A program made the position numbers and the translations under genes. The notes under the pieces are model-generated. The model had not been told where the DNA came from. It worked only from the letters and a program-made list of their open reading frames with translations, and searched no databases. Of a stretch of DNA of 40,520 nucleotides, positions 7,054-13,828 are shown in pieces. The DNA is from a virus: positions 1 through 40,520 of IMG/VR virus record IMGVR_UViG_3300007559_000009. One strand, 5' to 3'. Every line of letters begins with the position of its first letter. Position 1 is the stretch's first letter.

Positions 7054-7563
7054 ATGTCAAAAATTAAAATAGAAAATGTACGTCTTTCTTTCCCATCTTT
7101 GTTCAAAAAATCTGTATTTGATGGTGTCGAAACAAAGTTTGAAGCAACTTTTTTGTTTGAAAAAGGTTCACCTACTCATAAAAAAGTAGAAAAAGCGATT
7201 GATGACTACATAGAAGAAAAATTTGAAGGTAAAATCCCTAAAGGTTTAAAAATCACTGCTCTTAAAGATGGTGATGAGAAGGAATATGATGGTTATGAAG
7301 GTATGATGGCTCTTAAAGCCGGAAGTACCAAAAGACCTTTGCTAATTGATGCTGATAAAACACCTTTAGCGGAAGAAGATGGTCGTTTATACGCAGGTTG
7401 TTACGTAAATGCCATATTAGATTTCTGGTATTCAGATCACCCAAAAGGTGGTAAACAAATACTAGGTAATTTGAGTGCAGTACAATTCTATAGAAATGGT
7501 GAACCATTCTCCGATGGCGCATCAGCATCTGTTGATGATTTTGAAGATGTGTCTGAATTCTAA
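7054..7563 (+). CDS. DUF2815 single-stranded DNA-binding protein
   Basis: A 169-residue protein matching the DUF2815 pattern: IENVRLSFPSLFKK at the start, FEATFLFEKGSPTHKKVEKA near residue 30, GRLYAGCYVNAILDFW near residue 108, and an acidic C-terminal tail (DDFEDVSEF). The OB-fold plus acidic tail is typical of phage replication-type ssDNA-binding proteins, where the tail contacts partners such as polymerase or helicase. It has its own promoter and is closed by a strong terminator at 7590-7614, so it can be made at higher levels than its neighbours. Confidence 0.9.
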   Translation: MSKIKIENVRLSFPSLFKKSVFDGVETKFEATFLFEKGSPTHKKVEKAIDDYIEEKFEGKIPKGLKITALKDGDEKEYDGYEGMMALKAGSTKRPLLIDADKTPLAEEDGRLYAGCYVNAILDFWYSDHPKGGKQILGNLSAVQFYRNGEPFSDGASASVDDFEDVSEF

Positions 7564-7589
7564 TACTTTTAAACTGATACTTATCAACT

Positions 7590-7614
7590 AAGCCCCTTAA
7601 TTGGGGCTTTTTTA
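7590..7614 (+). terminator. Rho-independent terminator after the DUF2815 gene
   Basis: AAGCCCC (7590-7596), a TTAATT loop and GGGGCTT (7603-7609) form a 7-bp stem that runs into a T tract (7608-7613). It lies 26 bases after the DUF2815 stop and before the polymerase ribosome binding site, so it probably sets a high ratio of ssDNA-binding protein to polymerase. Confidence 0.9.
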
Positions 7615-7632
7615 TCATCACAAGGACCAACA

Positions 7633-8733
7633 ATGGCAGTATTCATTGATGTGGAATGTTATAAAGACTACTTTCTTTTTTGCGCTAAAAATAGTAAGTC
7701 AGGGAAGATTACTAAAATTCCTATGCACGCTGATTGTAAGTTAAATAAAGAACTATTAGGTGAAATATTAAAAGTAGAACTTATTAGCTTTAATGGTAAT
7801 AACTATGATCTACCAATTATATCTGGAGCATTAGCAGGATGGGATTGTCAAAAATTACATAAATTATCAAATCAAATAATATTAAGTGATAAACCCACTT
7901 ATCAGATTTTAAAAGATAAAGATTTAACGGTAAAAAATTATAACCATATTGACCTTATAGAAGTTGCCATTGGAGTTGCGTCATTAAAGATATATGGTGG
8001 TAGATTGCATACTCAAAAGATGCAAGATTTACCTATAGACCCACAAAGTTCTATCTCGCCAGAACAACGTGAAATATTAGAACTTTATTGTCAAAACGAT
8101 TTGGAATTGACGGAGCTTCTTTATAACAAGTTATTACCTCAAATAAATCTCCGTAGAGAAATGAAAGCCACCTACGGTATGGATTTACGTTCTAAATCTG
8201 ATGCTCAAATTGCTGAAACAGTTATTAAATCAGAACTTAATGCTATAACTAATGATGCATATAGCCCCAAAGATTATGCAGAAGGATTTGTCTTTAATTA
8301 TAAAGACCCTTTGATTATTTCGTTTAAAAATCCAGAGCTAATTAATATTTATAATAGTTTGCTTGAACAAGAATTTACTTTGTCAGCTAAAGGCTCTGTA
8401 CAGATGCCAACGTGGTTGGCTAGACAAAAAATAACAATAGGTAACACTATTTATAAAATGGGGATTGGTGGTTTACATAGTTGTGAGAAAAGCCAATTAG
8501 TAAAAGCATCATCTACTTATTTAATAAGCGATTTTGATGTAACTTCTTTTTATCCTAGTATTATTTTGCAACAAGAACTTTATCCTGAAAATATGGGTAG
8601 AGAGTTTTTAACCTTATATAAATCTATTGTTGAACGTAGAATATTTGCAAAAAAAATGGTTTCTGAATTACAATGTCGAATTGAAACTTTGGAAAGAGAG
8701 ATCGAAAATGCCATTACCAAAAAGACCTTATAG
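7633..8733 (+). CDS. Family B DNA polymerase, N-terminal half (exonuclease and motif A), split gene
   Basis: A 366-residue fragment. 3'-5' exonuclease motifs are visible: FIDVECYKDY (Exo I, Asp6 and Glu8), FNGNNYDLPII (Exo II) and YCQNDLELTELLY (Exo III). Polymerase motif A is DFDVTSFYPSIIL with the metal-binding Asp at residue 302. The reading frame then enters a helical stretch (SELQCRIETLEREIE) and stops at 8733 inside the start of the homing endonuclease gene. Motifs B and C are in the separate ORF at 9345-10151. AAGGA precedes the ATG by 6 bases. The break lies between motifs A and B, where family B enzymes have the tip of the fingers, so two halves could assemble. The last 8 codons or so are probably insertion-derived. 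Confidence 0.9.
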   Translation: MAVFIDVECYKDYFLFCAKNSKSGKITKIPMHADCKLNKELLGEILKVELISFNGNNYDLPIISGALAGWDCQKLHKLSNQIILSDKPTYQILKDKDLTVKNYNHIDLIEVAIGVASLKIYGGRLHTQKMQDLPIDPQSSISPEQREILELYCQNDLELTELLYNKLLPQINLRREMKATYGMDLRSKSDAQIAETVIKSELNAITNDAYSPKDYAEGFVFNYKDPLIISFKNPELINIYNSLLEQEFTLSAKGSVQMPTWLARQKITIGNTIYKMGIGGLHSCEKSQLVKASSTYLISDFDVTSFYPSIILQQELYPENMGREFLTLYKSIVERRIFAKKMVSELQCRIETLEREIENAITKKTL

Positions 8734-9382
8734 TAAACGAGGGGATAAAGAAGAATGTGTAAAACATCCTTTATACATAACTTGGCACAACATGATGCGA
8801 AGATGTTATTTTGAAAAAGACAATTCATTTTTAAATTATGGAGCTAGAGGTATTGTGGTTTGCAAAGAATGGCATCGTTTTAAAAATTTTTTAAAAGATA
8901 TGGGTGATAAACCATCTAAATATCATAGTTTAGATCGTATTGATAACGATCTGGGTTATTCAAAATATAATTGTAGATGGGCAACTCGATCACAACAATG
9001 TGATAACAGGCGGACATTTAAAAATAATACTTCCGGTGAGAGAGGGATACAAAAAACAAACTTTGGTTTTTCAGCACGTTACGATTACGAACGTGTCAGA
9101 TATCATATTGGACACTTTATAACTTTTCAAGAAGCTGTGGAGGCTAGAAAAGCCTTTATAAAAATGCTCCATCTTGATAAAGAGCAAGCAATAAAATCCA
9201 TTTCAAATGAAACCGTGTGGAATAATTCTAAAACAAAAGTAAGAGGAGTCACACCCCATGTTGATGGGGGTTATATTGTCAGAGTGGGTGTTAAAGGTGT
9301 CCGTCATTATATTGGATATTTTAAAACTATAGAGGAAGCGTCTGATGCAAGACATAAATTTATTAAAGAAAGAACTGGTTGA
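8708..9382 (+). CDS. HNH-AP2 homing endonuclease splitting the DNA polymerase gene
   Basis: A 224-residue nuclease of the YGARGI-V-x-x-EW type. The HNH core includes LNYGARGIVVCKEWHRF near residue 40 and SLDRIDNDLGYSKYNCRWAT near residue 72. Two AP2-like domains follow, one from SGERGIQKTNFGFSARYDYE and one from KVRGVTPHVDGGYIVRVGVK. The ATG at 8708 overlaps the end of the polymerase N-half, and GAAAGAGAG lies 7 bases upstream. The gene's end overlaps the start of the polymerase C-half. It lies in the +1 frame relative to the N-half. The core closely resembles the HNH enzyme nested in intein 2. Almost all of the insertion is coding sequence, so there is no room for a ribozyme. Confidence 0.92.
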   Translation: MPLPKRPYSKRGDKEECVKHPLYITWHNMMRRCYFEKDNSFLNYGARGIVVCKEWHRFKNFLKDMGDKPSKYHSLDRIDNDLGYSKYNCRWATRSQQCDNRRTFKNNTSGERGIQKTNFGFSARYDYERVRYHIGHFITFQEAVEARKAFIKMLHLDKEQAIKSISNETVWNNSKTKVRGVTPHVDGGYIVRVGVKGVRHYIGYFKTIEEASDARHKFIKERTG

Positions 9383-10151
9383 AGCAAAAGCACAATTAAA
9401 TATGTATAAGACTGAGGAGGCTAGTAAAAAAATACAACTCAATGGCTCATACGGCAAATTTGGAAGCAGATTTAGTGCTTTATATTCACCTGAACTATTA
9501 CTACAAACTACTATAACAGGGCAATTAAGTTTGCTAATGCTAATTGAAGTATTAGAAGAAAATAATATACAAGTTGTTAGTGCAAACACTGATGGAATTG
9601 TAACTAAATATCGAGCAGAAGATAGTGAGTTAGTGCAGAAACTACTTGCTGAATGGACATTAAAAACAACCTACAATCTTGAACAAACAGATTATAGGAT
9701 AATAGCTTCAAGGGATGTTAATAATTATTTAGCAGTTAAAACTGATGGCAAGACAAAAGGAAAAGGTTGTTTTGCTGATCCGTCATTGTCTAAGAACCCT
9801 GACGGGCAAATAATTTATGAAGCGGTAATAGCTAAAATAGCATCAGGTAAACCGATTAGCCAAACTATTAAAAAATGCACTGACATTACTAAATTTGTGA
9901 CTGTGCGTACGGTTACCGGTGGTGCAATGTGGCAGGATACATATTTAGGAAAAGCCATAAGATTTTACCATACGTCAATACCAGAATTGAAAGAAGTAAC
10001 TATAACCTATGCTAAAAATGGCAATAAAGTGCCATTAAGTTTAGGATGTATGCCCCTTATGGATTTGCCAGATACTTTTCCTACTGATATTGATTATGAT
10101 TATTACATTATGAAAGCAAATGAATTATTAACAGGAGTTGGTTATGCTTGA
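9345..10151 (+). CDS. Family B DNA polymerase, C-terminal half (motifs B and C), split gene
   Basis: A 268-residue fragment starting with a charged helix (LLKKELVEAKAQLNMYKTEE). Motif B follows (KKIQLNGSYGKFG, residues 28-40), then motif C (SANTDGIVTKY, Asp83). It therefore holds the template/nucleotide-binding helix and the second catalytic Asp, while motif A is on the other polypeptide. It has a convincing start of its own: AGAGGAA lies 7 bases before the ATG at 9345, within the end of the endonuclease gene. This supports translation as a separate subunit rather than RNA splicing. Its end overlaps the VRR-NUC gene. A trans-assembled polymerase is inferred. Confidence 0.9.
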   Translation: MQDINLLKKELVEAKAQLNMYKTEEASKKIQLNGSYGKFGSRFSALYSPELLLQTTITGQLSLLMLIEVLEENNIQVVSANTDGIVTKYRAEDSELVQKLLAEWTLKTTYNLEQTDYRIIASRDVNNYLAVKTDGKTKGKGCFADPSLSKNPDGQIIYEAVIAKIASGKPISQTIKKCTDITKFVTVRTVTGGAMWQDTYLGKAIRFYHTSIPELKEVTITYAKNGNKVPLSLGCMPLMDLPDTFPTDIDYDYYIMKANELLTGVGYA

Positions 10152-10410
10152 ACGAGATATAGAAAAAGCATTATGTAAAAAAGTAAAAGAATTAGGGGGG
10201 ACATGTGAAAAATATACCTCTCCAAGTAGACGTTTTGTACCTGATAGATTGGTTATGCTCCCTGATAAACGTATTATTTTTGTAGAGTGCAAAGCACTAG
10301 GTAAAGTTCCAACAATAGCTCAAAAAAATGACCATGACCGCAGAAGAGCTATGGGGTTTGATGTAAGAGTAATAGACAGTATGGAGCAAGTTAATGCCTT
10401 CCCGAATTGA
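10144..10410 (+). CDS. VRR-NUC domain nuclease
   Basis: An 88-residue single-domain PD-(D/E)XK nuclease. The sequence shows GGTCEKYTSPSRRFVPDRLV followed by IIFVECKALGK (the E-x-K pair) and then TIAQKNDHDRRRAMGFDVRV, the usual VRR-NUC order of Asp, Glu and Lys. Such proteins are common in phage replication regions and are thought to resolve branched DNA. The ATG at 10144 has AGGAG 6 bases upstream; the TTG at 10138 is too close to it. It overlaps the polymerase C-half and the helicase, so the three are probably co-translated. Confidence 0.9.
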   Translation: MLERDIEKALCKKVKELGGTCEKYTSPSRRFVPDRLVMLPDKRIIFVECKALGKVPTIAQKNDHDRRRAMGFDVRVIDSMEQVNAFPN

Positions 10411-13400
10411 TTTACACGAATATCAAAATAGAGCTGTTGATTTTATAAAAGATAAAAAACGCTCATTTTTAATGTTAGAAATGGGTTTGGGCAAAACCGT
10501 ATCAACATTAACTGCTATTAGCGATTTATTAAAAACTAAATTAGTAAAAAAAGTATTAGTAATAGCCCCATTGCGAGTAGCCAATTCTGTGTGGGTTCAA
10601 GAATCACGCAAATGGGAACATACTAAACATTTATCTGTAGCTAGGGTGTTGGGTGACCAAAATGCACGCCTTAAAGTTTTACACTATGACTACGATGTTT
10701 ATGTCATTAACCGAGAAAATGTCCAATGGTTAGTTAATCATTACGGTAAAAAATGGGCATTTGATATGGTGGTTATTGATGAATGTTTCCCTGAAGGAAC
10801 TATGATATTGACCCCTTTAGGAGTTCGTGATATAAAACATCTTGAAACAGGTGATTTAGTAATGACATCTGTCGGTGAAATGCCTATTACAAAAACTTTT
10901 AGGAAACAAACAAATGAACTCGTTAAATTATATTTATCCGATGGATCAACAATTGAATGTACAAGAGATCATCCTTTTGCAACAGAAAAGGGGTGGGTAC
11001 AAGCATGGCGATGTAGGGGCTTGCATTTTGTGCGGAACGATTTTTATGAAACGAAAGCTGACTCATCAGCTATGCAGCAAAACTTGTTCAAAGAAACAAA
11101 TGCATTTGATGAAAACCCCAGAAGAAAGAGCAGCTATTTTATTAAAATCTGGAACTACTGCAAAAAGAAGATATGCAAATGGGGAAATAAAAATTTGGAA
11201 CAAAGGGAAAGAATGGTCAGAAGAAATAAAGAAAAAATTAAGCGATGCACACAAGAAAAGTGGGCATCGACCGATAACAAGAGGTGGAAATGGAAAAATA
11301 GCACGTTGCGAACAATTAATGTTAGAAATGTTATCAGACGAATGGAAAATGCAATGTGTGATACCTACCAAAATGCCAAGAGGGTCGGGTTATCCAACAT
11401 GTTACAAAGTAGATTTTGGCATTTATTCAAAAAAAATAGCTATAGAGGTGGATGGAAACTCTCACAGATCGCGAAAGCGTCAAGACGAAAAGAAAGATAC
11501 CTTTCTTCAACAGTTAGGGTGGACTATATTGAGAATATCAAATGTGAAAGTGGAAGAACAGTATACAATTTGGAAACAGACGGGATTAACGATTACTTTG
11601 CCGAAGGGATTTTAGTTCATAATTGTTCTTCATTTAAAAACCCTGCAAGCCAACGCTTTAAAGCCATGAAAAAGATACTACCTTTTGTTGAGTATATGGT
11701 TCTCCTGACGGGTACACCTTCCCCTAATGGGCTATTAGACTTGTGGTCGCAATGTTATCTTGTTGACTATGGTAATTCATTAGGGCGCACGATGACTGCA
11801 TATAAGCAACGCTTTTTTGAGCAAGATTATATGGGATATAGCTTTACCCCAAGAAAAGGCGCACAAGCATCAATTCAAAAACTGATGCAACCTTATAGTT
11901 TATCAATGCAAACCGCTGATTATTTGGAATTGCCAGATCGAATTGATTTGATAGAAGAAATAGAATTAGATAGTAAAAGTTTAGCTTTATATAAAGCCTT
12001 TGAGCGTGATTTATTCATAGAGTTTGAAGGGCATCAAGTAGAAGCCATTAACGCTGCTGTATTAGCTAATAAGTTGCTGCAATATTGCATAGCTGAAGGT
12101 ACTGAAGTATTAACAGATGGTGGTTGGAAACCAATAGAAATATTACACGAAAACGATATGTTGTGGGACGGTATAGAATGGTCAAACTATTCCAAATTAG
12201 TTTGCAACGGATATAAAGATGTAATAAAATTGGACGGTGTAAAAATGACACCCGAACACAAGGTTTTAACAATATCGGGATGGGAAACAGCCGGAGATAT
12301 ATTAAATGGTAATGCCAGTGAAAGATTTAACAGGGCTAACGTTCGGTTACCTGACGGTTTTAAAGAAAGCCGGAACAAGCAAAAACAAAAATGCAACATG
12401 GTTATGCAAATGTGTATGTGGAAACGAGATTATTCGCATTGGAAGCAATTTGCACAATCGACCGTTAAGACCCGGAAAAGCATCATGCGGATGTTCACTT
12501 GGAGAAACAATATTGGAAGGTCGCAAACGATTAGGTCTATCCCATCACGGTATGGCTCGCACAAGACCCTATCGAATTTGGACAAATATGCGTTCTCGGT
12601 GTTTGAACAAAAAAGACAAGGATTTTTCAAACTATGGGGCAAGAGGGATACTGGTTTGCAAAGAATGGGAAGTTTCTTTCAAAAATTTTTGGGAAGATAT
12701 GTCGGAAAGTTATCAGGATCATTTGACATTAGAGAGAATGGACAACGAAAAAGGCTATTCGAAAGAAAATTGTCGTTGGGCAACTGTGCAAGAGCAATCA
12801 AACAATACTCGTGTGAACCGTTGGATAAATACTCCGAATGGAAAAATGACGGTAACTCAAGCGTCAGTTTTTTACAAAATAAAAACGGTAACATTGTATG
12901 CAAGGATATTTCGGTACAAATGGGACGAATCTCAATGGTTCAATCAACCGATAAAGAAAAAAAAAGAGTCTATGACATTGTAAATTGCGGTAAAAGAAAT
13001 AGATTTACTGTGCGTGGCGACGCAGGTCAATTACTTATTGTCCACAATTGCAACGGGGCAATATATGTTGATGAATATAAGAATTGGGGAGAAATTCATA
13101 CCGCAAAACTTGATGCTCTAGCTGAATTAATTGAGCAAAATGACGAAAACATCCTTGTAGCTTATAACTATAGAAGTGATCTTGAACGCCTACAGGCACG
13201 TTTTCCAACAGCAGTACGCTTAGACAAACATGATGAAACTATACAAGCATGGAATAGAGGTGAAATTAAATTGTTATTAGCTCATCCGCAATCAGCAGGA
13301 CATGGTATCAACCTTTATGACGGTGGGTGTATGACCGTTTGGTTTTCATTGTGTTGGTCATTAGAATATTACCAACAATTCAATGCGAGATTACATCGTC

Positions 13401-13525
13401 AAGGGCAAACTAAACCCGTACGTATTGTACATTTAGTTGTAAAAGACGGCATTGATGGCAGGGTGATGCAAGTTATAAATGAGAAAGATGCCACGCAGAA
13501 TCGGCTATTGAGCGCATTGCGTTAA
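10394..13525 (+). CDS. SNF2-family DNA helicase precursor containing two inteins
   Basis: One uninterrupted 1043-codon frame. Removing both inteins leaves about 442 residues, a normal size for a phage SNF2 helicase. Visible extein motifs are motif I (LEMGLGKT, Lys34), motif Ia (VLVIAPLRV), motif II (VVIDE at 126-130), VLLTGTPSPNG (motif III), AGHGINL (motif V) and QFNARLHRQGQTKPVRI (motif VI). Intein 1 replaces the junction right after motif II (IDE/CSSFKN); intein 2 lies at LLQY/CNGAIY. The enzyme cannot be active until intein 1 is spliced, since it interrupts the Walker B region. It overlaps the VRR-NUC gene. The helicase probably remodels or unwinds DNA at phage forks. Confidence 0.93.
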   Translation: MPSRIDLHEYQNRAVDFIKDKKRSFLMLEMGLGKTVSTLTAISDLLKTKLVKKVLVIAPLRVANSVWVQESRKWEHTKHLSVARVLGDQNARLKVLHYDYDVYVINRENVQWLVNHYGKKWAFDMVVIDECFPEGTMILTPLGVRDIKHLETGDLVMTSVGEMPITKTFRKQTNELVKLYLSDGSTIECTRDHPFATEKGWVQAWRCRGLHFVRNDFYETKADSSAMQQNLFKETNAFDENPRRKSSYFIKIWNYCKKKICKWGNKNLEQRERMVRRNKEKIKRCTQEKWASTDNKRWKWKNSTLRTINVRNVIRRMENAMCDTYQNAKRVGLSNMLQSRFWHLFKKNSYRGGWKLSQIAKASRRKERYLSSTVRVDYIENIKCESGRTVYNLETDGINDYFAEGILVHNCSSFKNPASQRFKAMKKILPFVEYMVLLTGTPSPNGLLDLWSQCYLVDYGNSLGRTMTAYKQRFFEQDYMGYSFTPRKGAQASIQKLMQPYSLSMQTADYLELPDRIDLIEEIELDSKSLALYKAFERDLFIEFEGHQVEAINAAVLANKLLQYCIAEGTEVLTDGGWKPIEILHENDMLWDGIEWSNYSKLVCNGYKDVIKLDGVKMTPEHKVLTISGWETAGDILNGNASERFNRANVRLPDGFKESRNKQKQKCNMVMQMCMWKRDYSHWKQFAQSTVKTRKSIMRMFTWRNNIGRSQTIRSIPSRYGSHKTLSNLDKYAFSVFEQKRQGFFKLWGKRDTGLQRMGSFFQKFLGRYVGKLSGSFDIRENGQRKRLFERKLSLGNCARAIKQYSCEPLDKYSEWKNDGNSSVSFLQNKNGNIVCKDISVQMGRISMVQSTDKEKKRVYDIVNCGKRNRFTVRGDAGQLLIVHNCNGAIYVDEYKNWGEIHTAKLDALAELIEQNDENILVAYNYRSDLERLQARFPTAVRLDKHDETIQAWNRGEIKLLLAHPQSAGHGINLYDGGCMTVWFSLCWSLEYYQQFNARLHRQGQTKPVRIVHLVVKDGIDGRVMQVINEKDATQNRLLSALR
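10784..11623 (+). mobile_element. Intein 1 in the helicase, with an out-of-frame nested endonuclease
   Basis: A 280-residue intein at helicase residues 131-410. Block A is CFPEGTMILTPLG with catalytic Cys1, and block B is CTRDHPFATEKGW. Blocks F and G are VYNLETDGINDYFAEGILVH and HN, followed by Cys at +1. All residues for standard Cys-type splicing are present. Between B and F, where an in-frame endonuclease would normally sit, the intein frame reads about 180 codons of unrecognisable basic sequence. The +1 frame of the same DNA encodes a Vsr/DUF559-type endonuclease. The intein frame has no stop throughout. Confidence 0.93.
10914..11615 (+). CDS. Vsr/DUF559-like (EDxHD) homing endonuclease nested in intein 1, +1 frame
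   Basis: A 233-residue ORF lying entirely inside intein 1. The recognisable part starts with a zinc finger (CILC, then CSKTC), continues through a NUMOD3-like helix (IWNKGKEWSEEIKKKLSDAH) and ends in a PD-(D/E)XK Vsr-type core (CEQLMLEML, VDFGIY, IAIEVDGNSH, RQDEKKD, LGWTILRIS). This EDxHD family is known from homing endonucleases linked to split inteins. The ATG at 10914 is preferred because AGGAA lies 8 bases upstream; TTG at 10977 is an alternative and an earlier ATG at 10875 lacks support. The first 25 or so and last 18 residues overlap intein splicing blocks and are probably passengers. Confidence 0.88.
   Translation: MNSLNYIYPMDQQLNVQEIILLQQKRGGYKHGDVGACILCGTIFMKRKLTHQLCSKTCSKKQMHLMKTPEERAAILLKSGTTAKRRYANGEIKIWNKGKEWSEEIKKKLSDAHKKSGHRPITRGGNGKIARCEQLMLEMLSDEWKMQCVIPTKMPRGSGYPTCYKVDFGIYSKKIAIEVDGNSHRSRKRQDEKKDTFLQQLGWTILRISNVKVEEQYTIWKQTGLTITLPKGF
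12086..13048 (+). mobile_element. Intein 2 in the helicase, with an out-of-frame nested endonuclease
   Basis: A 321-residue intein at helicase residues 565-885. Block A is CIAEGTEVLTDGGW with Cys1, block B is MTPEHKVLTISGW, block F is RVYDIVNCGKRNRFTVRG, and block G is LLIVHN, followed by Cys at +1 (CNGAIY). Splicing residues look complete. The roughly 220 codons between B and F read as low-meaning basic sequence in the intein frame and stay open. The +1 frame encodes an HNH homing endonuclease. The architecture matches intein 1, but the nested nuclease is from a different family. Confidence 0.93.
12306..12983 (+). CDS. HNH homing endonuclease nested in intein 2, +1 frame
   Basis: A 225-residue ORF inside intein 2. 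It starts MVMPVKDLTGLTFGYLTVL, the usual opening of many phage HNH proteins, followed by a Cys-rich zinc segment (WLCKCVCGNE, ASCGC). The HNH core is FSNYGARGILVCKEW and then LTLERMDNEKGYSKENCRWA, with a C-terminal helix-turn-helix-like tail (NGKMTVTQASVFYKI). GGAG lies 9 bases before the ATG at 12306; ATG 12312 is also possible. Its start falls after intein block B and its stop just after block F begins, so overlap with essential splicing codons is minimal. Its core closely resembles the polymerase-splitting enzyme at 8708-9382. Confidence 0.92.
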   Translation: MVMPVKDLTGLTFGYLTVLKKAGTSKNKNATWLCKCVCGNEIIRIGSNLHNRPLRPGKASCGCSLGETILEGRKRLGLSHHGMARTRPYRIWTNMRSRCLNKKDKDFSNYGARGILVCKEWEVSFKNFWEDMSESYQDHLTLERMDNEKGYSKENCRWATVQEQSNNTRVNRWINTPNGKMTVTQASVFYKIKTVTLYARIFRYKWDESQWFNQPIKKKKESMTL

Positions 13526-13529
13526 TAAA

Positions 13530-13571
13530 TGTCAATCTAGGGTTGACATGATTGTTTATTGGTTTTAATCT
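13530..13571 (+). promoter_or_regulatory. Promoter with operator copy 3 after the helicase gene
   Basis: TTGACA (13543-13548), 17 bases, TAATCT (13566-13571) is a strong-looking sigma70-type promoter. The -35 is the right arm of the 19-bp operator-like TGTCAATCTAGGGTTGACA (13530-13548), whose arms TGTCAA and TTGACA are a perfect inverted repeat. It drives the accessory block from 13604. It is the most symmetric of the three copies and the best guess at the true operator. Confidence 0.72.
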
Positions 13572-13603
13572 ATGCCCACATTAACAACAACTAGAGAGAA
13601 GTT

Positions 13604-13828
13604 ATGAGTAATACACAAATAGCAATAATCGCACTATCAATCGCTTTAACATGCGGTTTTATCTTTGGCTATACGTTTTCCTACAACGATAAAGCATCTT
13701 TGATTCACAAAACCCGTAGCGGTAGCTTCATTATCCAAAAGAATCTGAAGGGAGAGGAGCAAATCTATCAGGTGCTAGAATTGCCTAGCAATGTTCCTTC
13801 ATTTGTAACGCCAAGAGGTGAGTTCTGA
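13604..13828 (+). CDS. Small membrane-anchored hypothetical protein
   Basis: A 74-residue protein with an N-terminal transmembrane helix (IAIIALSIALTCGFIFGYTF, residues 6-25) and a C-terminal hydrophilic part with KTRSGSFIIQKNLKGEEQIY. It is the first gene behind the operator-bearing promoter at 13530-13571, and GAGAGAAG precedes the ATG. It overlaps the next gene by one base. It may be an early host-modulating or superinfection-exclusion type protein, but nothing in the sequence proves this. Confidence 0.65.
   Translation: MSNTQIAIIALSIALTCGFIFGYTFSYNDKASLIHKTRSGSFIIQKNLKGEEQIYQVLELPSNVPSFVTPRGEF

Noticed and set aside
8700-9390. Group I intron in the polymerase gene
   Set aside because: The endonuclease ORF takes up nearly all the insertion and overlaps both polymerase halves, leaving no space for a ribozyme core. 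Both halves have ribosome binding sites. A covariance search would settle it.
10875-10913. Earlier ATG at 10875 as start of the nested Vsr-like gene
   Set aside because: No ribosome binding site is visible, and the extra residues are a shadow of intein block A-B. The ATG at 10914 has AGGAA at a good distance.
10784-13048. Out-of-frame endonucleases explained by sequencing errors
   Set aside because: The host frame resumes correctly after each nested gene, so each would need two compensating indels, twice in one gene, and the host frame would also have to stay open by luck. Unlikely, but worth a check with raw reads.
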